From Bacteroidota bacterium (GTDB taxonomy: Bacteria; Bacteroidota; Bacteroidia; Palsa-965): a DNA stretch of 64,000 nt. Location: the NCBI GenBank assembly GCA_020402865.1, contig JADBYT010000008.1, positions 124,001-188,000 of the forward strand. Direction: 5' to 3'. The notes below the pieces were generated by a model that worked only from the letters and a program-made list of their open reading frames with translations, did not search any database and had not been told where the DNA came from. Shown piece after piece: positions 57,983 through 64,000 of the stretch. Position numbers and translations under genes: made by a program. Numbering within the stretch: the stretch's first letter is position 1; every line of letters begins with the position of its first letter.

Positions 57983-57990
57983 TACCTTTG
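57983..57990 (+). promoter_or_regulatory. -7 box TACCTTTG of coaX
   Basis: Exact TAnnTTTG match 18 bases before ATG 58009. It supports ATG 58009 rather than the GTG- or ATG-like start at 57988, which overlaps the box. Confidence 0.6.
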
Positions 57991-58008
57991 GGCACCAAAC
58001 TGCAATTT

Positions 58009-58749
58009 ATGCCGTGGAACCTCATTCTCGATTTCGGGAATACCCGCCTCAAGGCCAGCCTGTTTTTCGACGGGGCTTTGCGTGAGCACCATGTGCTGGA
58101 AACGCCTACAGCCGAAGCGGTGCTGGAAATAGCGGGCGGAAAACCCGTGCAGGCCGGCATGCTGGCTTCGGTGCGGACTGACGATGCAGGGCTGGAGCAT
58201 GCGCTTTCGCCGTATTTTCCGCTGCTCCGCCTCGGGCCTGATACGAAGTTGCCAATTACCAATGCGTATGGCAGTCCGCATACGCTGGGGTACGACCGCA
58301 TAGCGGCCTCGTGCGCAGCGGGGCAACTTTTCCCGGGGCAGCCCGTCTTGGCCATTGTGGCAGGAACCTGCATTACATATAATTTCACAACGGCAGCCGG
58401 CGAGTTTCTGGGAGGAGCCATTTCGCCGGGCATAGGCATGCGGCTGCGTGCCATGCACGAATACACTCAGAAGCTGCCGCTGGTGGACATGGAAGGGCCC
58501 ACGCCGTTTCCGGCTACCGATACACAAACCTCACTGCGCACCGGTGCCGTGTATGCCGCACAGCTCGAAGCCAAAGCATTTTACCACGAATTGAAGGCAA
58601 AATACCCCGATCTGGCAGCCGTAATTGGCGGCGGCGATGCCCCGGTTTTGGCAAACGGGCTGAAAAATGACATCTTTGCACGCCCGTTTCTGGTTCAGGA
58701 AGGGCTCAACCGCATATTAGAGTATCATGCATCCAGCATTCAGCGCTAA
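58009..58749 (+). CDS. coaX: Type III pantothenate kinase
   Basis: A 246-residue cytoplasmic enzyme that phosphorylates pantothenate, the first step to coenzyme A. Motifs of the ASKHA fold: LILDFGNTRLKASLF (residues 4-18, phosphate 1), LGYDRIAASCAAG (substrate loop), IVAGTCITYNFTTAAGEFLG (phosphate 2) and GGAISPGIGMRLRAMHEYT, with VIGGGDAP at the adenosine end. One detail: in VAGTCITYN the usual D-x-G-T-A motif reads AGTCITY, an alternative also seen in Bacteroidota CoaX. The start of the outer membrane protein gene overlaps its end by 23 bases, so coaX leads an operon with OMP and LptC. Confidence 0.93.
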   Translation: MPWNLILDFGNTRLKASLFFDGALREHHVLETPTAEAVLEIAGGKPVQAGMLASVRTDDAGLEHALSPYFPLLRLGPDTKLPITNAYGSPHTLGYDRIAASCAAGQLFPGQPVLAIVAGTCITYNFTTAAGEFLGGAISPGIGMRLRAMHEYTQKLPLVDMEGPTPFPATDTQTSLRTGAVYAAQLEAKAFYHELKAKYPDLAAVIGGGDAPVLANGLKNDIFARPFLVQEGLNRILEYHASSIQR

Positions 58750-60283
58750 GCGCGCCCTGTTTTTTTGCTTTTTGGCCGTGTTTACAGCGGTTGGCAACCT
58801 CGCGGCTCAAAATCCCGCCGTACTTCAAACCGTTAGCCCCTACTCACGCTTCGGACTTGGCGAGCTCAACGCGCTTTCAGGCCCTTTCAATCAGGGACTT
58901 GGCGGGGGCGGTATTGGCTTGCGAAACGACTCGCTGCTGCCAATTTACATCAACCACGCTAACCCGGCTTCACTCACAGCCCTGCCCATCACTACCTACG
59001 AAGTGTCGCTCGTATCCAATACCGTACAGCTGCAAAATGCCGCTTCAACCGGCACATTTAACCGCACCTCGCTGGGGCAAATGACGCTGGCTTTTCCCGT
59101 TACTTCGTGGTGGGGAGGCTCGCTGGGCTTTGCGCCCTATTCTACGGTGGGCTACAACGTGGTGAACTCCGCTGTTGAACCCAATATTGGCTCCGTTACC
59201 TACAAATATCAAGGTACCGGCGGCGTCAATCAGGTGTACACCGCGCAGGCATTTCGTCCGTTTGCCAACCTGGCTAAGCGTTACCAGCTTTCCGACAAAT
59301 ACGAAATGCAACGCCGCGCTGCCGACACCACAGCCATGAAAACAAAAATGGCCCGCCTCAATGCCCTTGGCAATATCTCCATCGGCGTGCAGGTATCGTA
59401 CCTTTTCGGATCAACCAACAACATACGCCGCGACGAATTCCCCGATTCACTCTTCAGCTACAACAGCCGCATCAACCGCAGCATCCTTTTCCGCGATGTG
59501 TATGCCACTTTCGGACTGCAGTATGGTTTTATTTTCCACAAAGCACTAAACCCGGTTTACGAAAACCTGCCCGACTCGGCCGTAACCGGCAAATCGGTGT
59601 TTAAAAACACGTTTACCTATGTGGCCAACGGCAAAACACAGGATGCCCCGCTGTTTGTAAAACGCAACGGCATTCGCGGAACAGTAGGGCTTGTATTTGC
59701 CCCTGCCACCGAACTCACCGTGAGTTACGAATTGCTGGCCGAACGCTATAAAGTAAGTGGCGGCCGCGATCTTATTCTCGACACCGTACTCTATTATAAA
59801 GGTGTGCCGGGCCGTGTAAACATGCCACCCATGTTTGGTTTGGGCTTTGCCCTGAAACGTGATTACCGCTGGCTTTTTCAGGCCGACGTAATGGCTCAGC
59901 AATGGGGCAACCTTACCATTCTTGATGTGAACCCCGGTTTGCGAAACAGTCTGCGTGCTACTGCCGGCTTTCAGGTACAGCCCAAACCGGCCGGACGAGG
60001 CAATTTCTTTACAGCGGTGCAGTACCGCATTGGGGCTCGCTACCACCAGACTTCGCTTCAATTCAACAATGTGGGGCTGAATGAAATGGCGGTGAACCTG
60101 GGCTTTGCCTTTCCGCTGCCCTACCGCACCCGCCTCGGCGAACCTGTTTCGCGGGTAAGCCTCGCAATCGAAGCCGGACAGCGCGGCACAATTGAAAACA
60201 ATCTTGTAAAAGAAAGTTTTTTCCGTGTGTCGCTCGGCGTGACCATCAACGATAAATGGTTTAACCGTTATCGTTTCGACTAA
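58727..60283 (+). CDS. Outer membrane beta-barrel protein
   Basis: A 518-residue protein. Signal peptide: LFFCFLAVFTAVGNLAAQ. The mature protein begins PAVLQTVSPYSRFGLGELN and has many alternating amphipathic strands, with glycine/aromatic patterns typical of FadL/OmpP1-like barrels, such as RATAGFQVQPKPAGRGNFF, RIGARYHQTSLQFNNVGLNE and ending EIFRVSLGVTINDKWFNRYRF-like strand. A known Bacteroidota family of putative OMPs starts the same way. The start overlaps coaX by 23 bases; the stop overlaps lptC (TAATG). As the neighbour is LptC, a role in envelope transport is conceivable, but I have no motif for it. Confidence 0.85.
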   Translation: MHPAFSAKRALFFCFLAVFTAVGNLAAQNPAVLQTVSPYSRFGLGELNALSGPFNQGLGGGGIGLRNDSLLPIYINHANPASLTALPITTYEVSLVSNTVQLQNAASTGTFNRTSLGQMTLAFPVTSWWGGSLGFAPYSTVGYNVVNSAVEPNIGSVTYKYQGTGGVNQVYTAQAFRPFANLAKRYQLSDKYEMQRRAADTTAMKTKMARLNALGNISIGVQVSYLFGSTNNIRRDEFPDSLFSYNSRINRSILFRDVYATFGLQYGFIFHKALNPVYENLPDSAVTGKSVFKNTFTYVANGKTQDAPLFVKRNGIRGTVGLVFAPATELTVSYELLAERYKVSGGRDLILDTVLYYKGVPGRVNMPPMFGLGFALKRDYRWLFQADVMAQQWGNLTILDVNPGLRNSLRATAGFQVQPKPAGRGNFFTAVQYRIGARYHQTSLQFNNVGLNEMAVNLGFAFPLPYRTRLGEPVSRVSLAIEAGQRGTIENNLVKESFFRVSLGVTINDKWFNRYRFD

Positions 60284-60831
60284 TGCGGTTTTGGCTCACC
60301 GGCTTTGCTTTTGCTTTACTCGCGGCCTGCTCCAACGACCCGCGCGAAGTAAAACGCCTCACCCGCAAAGACACATTGCCACTGCAAACTGCAAAGGATG
60401 TAACGCTGTATTATTCAGACAGTGCCAAGGTGAAAATTAAACTCACCGCCCCTCAAATCGACGATTACGCCGGAAACGAACCGCGCACCGTAATGCCGCT
60501 GGGCATGAAAGTGGAGTTTTACGACGACGACATGAAGGTGAACTCGTCAATCTCAGCCCGCTATGCTGTGCGTAACGAGCGCACCAACCTCATGGAAGCC
60601 CGCTCAAACGTGGTGGTGGTAAATACAAAAGGCGAAAAACTGGAAACCGAACAGCTTTTCTGGGATGATCGTATTGACAGTATTTATACCGACAAAAAAG
60701 TAAAGGTGACCAGCGGCTCGCAAATTATTCACAGCGAAGGACTCCGGGCCGATCAGACCTTTAACAATTACCGGTTCAAGAAGGTAACCGGTATCTTTGC
60801 ACTCCCTGATTCTGATACTAATCCGAAATGA
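60283..60831 (+). CDS. lptC: LPS export system protein LptC
   Basis: A 182-residue lipoprotein with signal FALLAACSND (lipobox LAAC, Cys16). The mature region is the LptC/OstA-like beta-jellyroll: VTLYYSDSAKVKIKLTAPQI, then RTVMPLGMKVEFYDDDMKV, SARYAVRNERTNLMEARSNV and ETEQLFWDDRIDSIYTDKKV, VTSGSQIIHSEGLRADQTF. LptC passes lipopolysaccharide from the LptBFG ABC complex to LptA. Bacteroidota versions are often lipid-anchored, unlike the membrane-spanning E. coli protein. The gene is coupled with the OMP upstream (TAATG) and the small membrane protein downstream (ATGA). KdsB (33170) supplies the Kdo for the same product. Confidence 0.9.
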   Translation: MRFWLTGFAFALLAACSNDPREVKRLTRKDTLPLQTAKDVTLYYSDSAKVKIKLTAPQIDDYAGNEPRTVMPLGMKVEFYDDDMKVNSSISARYAVRNERTNLMEARSNVVVVNTKGEKLETEQLFWDDRIDSIYTDKKVKVTSGSQIIHSEGLRADQTFNNYRFKKVTGIFALPDSDTNPK

Positions 60832-61022
60832 ATTCATATTTCCGCTTCTCCGAATATATGTGGCTTGGACTGGCCGTTATCTGTGCCGGTCTTACCGCAT
60901 GGTTTTTCCTCACCAAACAAAGCGATAACGGCTTTTTTGCTATGGGCATGGCGGCTCTGGCAGGAGTAATGTATGGACTCCGCCGCCGGTTTAATAAGTC
61001 GCAGTCGAAACCCAAACCCTGA
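60828..61022 (+). CDS. Small two-helix membrane protein
   Basis: A 64-residue protein. Two helices (MWLGLAVICAGLTAWFFL and FFAMGMAALAGVMYGL) are joined by a short charged loop (TKQSDNG), and the tail is basic (RRRFNKSQSKPKP), so the C-terminus likely faces the cytoplasm. The ATG overlaps the lptC stop (ATGA), which suggests it is translated with LptC. I do not recognise a named family. Its place directly after LptC may point to an accessory role in the same process; this is inferred from position only. Confidence 0.75.
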   Translation: MNSYFRFSEYMWLGLAVICAGLTAWFFLTKQSDNGFFAMGMAALAGVMYGLRRRFNKSQSKPKP

Positions 61023-61102
61023 TTTGGAGCCTCTGAACTTCTGAAAAACAAAGATTTAACTCCAAACTCGAACCGATTTATCGGGATTTTACCGACAAAT
61101 CG

Positions 61103-61110
61103 TATATTCG
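61103..61110 (+). promoter_or_regulatory. Possible -7 box TATATTCG of the PpiD-like gene
   Basis: TATATTCG lies 31 bases before ATG 61142, the third instance of this one-mismatch variant in the window. Confidence 0.45.
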
Positions 61111-61141
61111 TGCCCCGAATTCAATTAAACGTCATCATTCC

Positions 61142-63304
61142 ATGACCATTTTATCGCGCATACGCAGCCGTGTAGCCCTTTTGGTAGGGATCATTTTTGT
61201 AGCCATTCTGGCTTTTGTACTGACTGATATTTTCAGCGGACAGTTTGGACTTTTTGGTGCCGGTGGCCCCGGAGATGTGGGCACTATCAATGGCAACAAA
61301 ATTTCCTACAAGGATTTCGACAACAAGATCCGCTCGTACAGTGACGCCAATGAAAACATGAGCGACCAGCAGCGCCAGCAGCTTTCTGATGGTGTTTGGG
61401 CCGAAATGATTGACCAGCTGGTGTATCAGCCCGAGTATGATGAACTCGGTATTTTGGTAACTACCGACGAGCTGGCCGAGCAGATGATGGGCGACAAGCC
61501 TTCTGATCTGATGCGTCAGTATTTTCAGGATCCGCAAAGCGGCCAGATTGCACCGCAGTACGCCAATCCGGATGGATCGCTGAATGGTAAAGCCATTCGT
61601 GAGCTGGTGAAAAAATTCCAGCCCAAAGATGTAGCCCAGTGGGAAAAAATTGAGCAGGAAATGCAGAAGCGTCTGGTGCGTGAAAAATACAACACGCTCA
61701 TTCGTAAAGGTCTTTATGTAACCTCAAGCCAGGCCATCCGCGAAGACAAGGAAGAAAAAACCAGCTACGCGTTTACCTATTTCAGCAAGCGTTACAGCGA
61801 AATTGCCGACTCAACCATTAAATGCACCGACGAAGAGCTGAAGGCTTATTATAAAGCCAATCCGCACAAATTCAAACAGGCCGATGATGCCCGTTCAATT
61901 GAATTTGTAAGTTTTGATGTACTCCCTACGGCTGATGATATTGCAGCCCAGCGCGAAGAGCTTTCTAAACTTATGCCTGAATTCAAAACCAAATCAGGCC
62001 GCGACGACACTGCTTTTGTATCCAGCCTTTCTACCGACGGTGTGTATGCGTCTAAAATGCTGCGTCCGGGTCTTTATCCTGTGGGCACCGACAGTATGTT
62101 TATTAAAGCCAACGCCGGCGATGTACTCGGACCCTTCAGTGTAGGTGAAAACAATGTGATTTACAAAGTACTCGGTCAGCGTTTCTCTTCAGATTCTGCC
62201 AAAGTGCGTCACATTCTTGTAGCCATGAAAGGCGGCACACCCGAAGCCACCCGCACCAAAGAGCAGGCTAAACTTCGTGCCGACAGTATTGCCAAAGTGA
62301 TTAAAGGCGGCAAGAAAATGGAAGATCTGGTTGAAAAACTCACCGACGACCAGGGCTCAAAATCAGGCAATAAAGGCGATTACGGCTGGTTTACACAGGA
62401 AACCGGATTCGTACAGCCCTTTAAAGATGCCGGTTTCAACAATCCCAAAGGCGCTGTAGTTGTAGTAGAAACACAGTTTGGCTACCACGTAATTCAGGTT
62501 ATCGACCGCACCAAGGAAAGCCGCAAAACTGAAGTAGTAGCCATTGAGCGTAAGTCAGAGCCTTCGGAACAAACAATTACCAGCATCTTCAACAAAGCAG
62601 CTGAGTTTGGTGGTAAAAACAACAACCTCGAACTCTTCAATAAAGCCGTAACCGATGGCAAATTGTCGAAACAAGCCGGTGAAAATGTAACCGAAAACAG
62701 CCGTTACATTGCCGGTATCGATCAGCCCCGCCCCATCATCCAGTGGATGTTTGCCGACAAAACCGAACTTGGCTCGGTGTCTGAGCCTTTCACTGTAGGT
62801 CAGCAGGCCGGCCAGCAGAAATTTGTGGTATGCGTGCTTACCAAAATTGTTGAAAAAGGCACTAAGCCGTTTGAAGATAAAGACGTGCGCACAATCTGCG
62901 AACTTGAAGTGCGTAAGAAGAAAAAGATTGAGCAGTTTACCAAAGAGATCAACGCTAAGAAAGCGGCTACAATTGATGCCTGGGCTGCCAACCTGAAACT
63001 CACAGCCACTCCGGCAACAGCCAATTTTGCCAATGCGGTACTGCCTATGGCCGGCAACGAAGGCCGCGTAGTAGGCTGGATGGCTGGCAACCCTACCCCC
63101 AACAAACTCTCCGGCCCCATTGCCGGCGATCAGGGTGTGTATGTGGTAATGATTACCGGTGTAACGCCTGCCGAACCGCTGAAAGATGTAAAAACACGTC
63201 AGCAATCAGCCACAAGCGCAATGGGCGGTCAGGCCGACTCACGTGCTGCTGATGTACTTCGCGAAGATGCTGACATTGTAGATCATCGCGCCCGTTATTT
63301 CTAA
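61142..63304 (+). CDS. PpiD/SurA-like periplasmic foldase with parvulin domain
   Basis: A 720-residue membrane-anchored peptidyl-prolyl isomerase. The N-terminal anchor is RVALLVGIIFVAILAFVLTD. Residues about 45-250 form the SurA_N_3 chaperone domain (GTINGNKISYKDFDNKIRSY, ELVKKFQPKDVAQWEKIEQE). A long central region leads to a parvulin domain (about 350-460): KVRHILVAMKGGTPEATRTK, DLVEKLTDDQGSKSGNKGDY, GWFTQETGFVQPF and TQFGYHVIQVIDRT. The C-terminal 240 residues are similar to PpiD-like proteins. PpiD works near the SecYEG exit, helping fold outer membrane proteins. In an organism with several large T9SS cargo proteins it would be a key foldase. Confidence 0.94.
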   Translation: MTILSRIRSRVALLVGIIFVAILAFVLTDIFSGQFGLFGAGGPGDVGTINGNKISYKDFDNKIRSYSDANENMSDQQRQQLSDGVWAEMIDQLVYQPEYDELGILVTTDELAEQMMGDKPSDLMRQYFQDPQSGQIAPQYANPDGSLNGKAIRELVKKFQPKDVAQWEKIEQEMQKRLVREKYNTLIRKGLYVTSSQAIREDKEEKTSYAFTYFSKRYSEIADSTIKCTDEELKAYYKANPHKFKQADDARSIEFVSFDVLPTADDIAAQREELSKLMPEFKTKSGRDDTAFVSSLSTDGVYASKMLRPGLYPVGTDSMFIKANAGDVLGPFSVGENNVIYKVLGQRFSSDSAKVRHILVAMKGGTPEATRTKEQAKLRADSIAKVIKGGKKMEDLVEKLTDDQGSKSGNKGDYGWFTQETGFVQPFKDAGFNNPKGAVVVVETQFGYHVIQVIDRTKESRKTEVVAIERKSEPSEQTITSIFNKAAEFGGKNNNLELFNKAVTDGKLSKQAGENVTENSRYIAGIDQPRPIIQWMFADKTELGSVSEPFTVGQQAGQQKFVVCVLTKIVEKGTKPFEDKDVRTICELEVRKKKKIEQFTKEINAKKAATIDAWAANLKLTATPATANFANAVLPMAGNEGRVVGWMAGNPTPNKLSGPIAGDQGVYVVMITGVTPAEPLKDVKTRQQSATSAMGGQADSRAADVLREDADIVDHRARYF

Positions 63305-63324
63305 ACCCGATTTGTTCAGATAAT

Positions 63325-63357
63325 AAAAAACGCCGTTCGCACTGAACGGCGTTTTTT
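63325..63357 (+). terminator. Intrinsic terminator after the PpiD-like gene
   Basis: Perfect stem AAAAAACGCCGTTC with GAACGGCGTTTTTT around a 5-base loop, with the tract of T in the stem. The A-rich left flank could also serve the other direction. It lies 20 bases after the stop. Confidence 0.9.
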
Positions 63358-63433
63358 ATTAAAAATCGGATACCGCTATACTTCAGCCAGCAGGCAATAC
63401 GTACATTTATGCTGACCTTACTTATGCCCCGTT

Positions 63434-64000
63434 ATGAAAACTGCTCAACACCTCTGGCAACACGGAAGTTGGACCGCCGTAGCTGAAACACTTGTACACG
63501 CACAGCTTTGCATTGTATTCGGTTCACGTTATACGCTTGAGCAGAATGGAGGGGCTCTTCATAACTTGCGGGCCATGTACCCCAACGCATTCGTGGTAAG
63601 CTGCAGTTCGGCCGGTAATATTTTGGATGAATCGCTGCTTGATGATACGTTGGTGGCTACGGTAATTGAATTTGCGCATACCCGTGTGGCGGCACGCAGA
63701 TATGCAATTAGCCAAACCGATGCAGCCACACTTGGCAACCAAATTGCCAGCGAACTTGATGCTGCTGATCTGGCAGGGGTGCTTTTATTTAGCACAACAG
63801 GAATAAATGCGGGGCAACTGCTCAACGGCATAAACGCAAAACTTCAGGGGCGTGTGCCTGTATCAGGCGGTGTGGCCGGCGATGATTACCGGTTTGAGCT
63901 TACACTTACCGGCCTGAATGAAGACCTGAGCAATCAGCAAATTGTAGCTGTTGCATTTTACGGCAGCAAACTGCGCATTGCCCACGGCTCTAAAGGTGGC
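63434..64000 (+). CDS. FIST N-terminal domain protein (3' end outside window)
   Basis: The gene starts at ATG 63434 and stays open to the end of the window (189 codons), so it is incomplete. The residues match the FIST N domain: AQLCIVFGSRYTLEQNG, PNAFVVSCSSAGNILDES, TVIEFAHTRVAAR, GVLLFSTTGINAGQLLNGIN, RVPVSGGVAGDDYRFE and LSNQQIVAVAFYGSKLRI. FIST proteins are intracellular sensors, often linked to histidine kinases or chemotaxis proteins; the FIST C domain would follow. The start is preceded by TTATGCCCCGTT, without a clear -7 box; TACATTTA at about 63400 is a weak candidate. Confidence 0.87.
   Translation, partial: MKTAQHLWQHGSWTAVAETLVHAQLCIVFGSRYTLEQNGGALHNLRAMYPNAFVVSCSSAGNILDESLLDDTLVATVIEFAHTRVAARRYAISQTDAATLGNQIASELDAADLAGVLLFSTTGINAGQLLNGINAKLQGRVPVSGGVAGDDYRFELTLTGLNEDLSNQQIVAVAFYGSKLRIAHGSKGG

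Overview
The window looks like a chromosomal segment from a gliding or surface-active member of the Bacteroidota. The evidence is eight predicted substrates of the type IX secretion system (T9SS; six with a type A C-terminal sorting domain, two with a gliding-motility type domain), a PorP/SprF plus PorE-like operon, two LytS-type sensor kinase/LytTR regulator pairs, carotenoid genes, and promoters of the Bacteroidota TAnnTTTG type placed unusually close to start codons. Base composition is roughly balanced, except for a clearly AT-rich block at about 8.34-10.47 kb. The genus cannot be told from this window.

Layout. 1-1559: end of a carotenoid cluster (CruF-like fragment, beta-carotene hydroxylase CrtZ, lycopene cyclase domain protein). 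1563-8302: a conserved hypothetical, two secreted T9SS cargo proteins, an M20 dipeptidase and a LEA14-like lipoprotein. 8253-10521: an AT-rich two-gene insertion (Bro-N/DinD-like protein and a HEPN protein with an embedded zinc ribbon) bounded by a 50-bp direct repeat made from the 3' end of the LEA14-like gene. 10526-10628: three copies of a REP-like palindrome. 10652-20725: MsbA-like ABC exporter, T9SS cargo, a large L,D-transpeptidase, and the first two-component pair with a beta-propeller sensor. 20774-27125 (minus strand): overlapping operon of a PKD adhesin, PorP/SprF and PorE-like OmpA protein. 27273-35370: hypotheticals, another T9SS protein, kdsB, a 39-bp tandem repeat, and an HU/CCDC81-like SPOR protein.

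35387-35652 holds a decayed DUF1016/YhcG nuclease remnant. 35609-40834 contains a small membrane protein, a second L,D-transpeptidase, a glycine-rich adhesin-like T9SS protein and xseAB. 40853-46339: a DUF1801 protein, the second LytS/LytTR pair and a T9SS protein. 46340-46864 is a GC-rich repeat field. 46865-50791: two glycosyltransferases, a GH113-like hydrolase and a rhodanese lipoprotein. 50793-55808 (minus): a compact operon of DUF547 protein, FAD oxidoreductase, membrane 4Fe-4S protein and family 2 glycosyltransferase.

55944-56843 is a two-domain lipoprotein gene with two in-frame stops, one exactly at the lipobox cysteine. Then come a FUSC-like membrane protein, a 105-bp nested palindrome, tRNA-Phe, the coaX-OMP-lptC operon, a PpiD-like foldase and the start of a FIST sensor protein.

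The genes together support envelope building and remodelling (LptC, KdsB, MsbA-like exporter, two L,D-transpeptidases, glycosyltransferases, PpiD-like foldase), surface display through the T9SS, and sensing. The strongest leads are the direct-repeat-bounded HEPN/Bro-N cassette, the stop codon at the lipobox cysteine, the nested palindrome beside tRNA-Phe, and the unnamed redox/glycosyltransferase operon.
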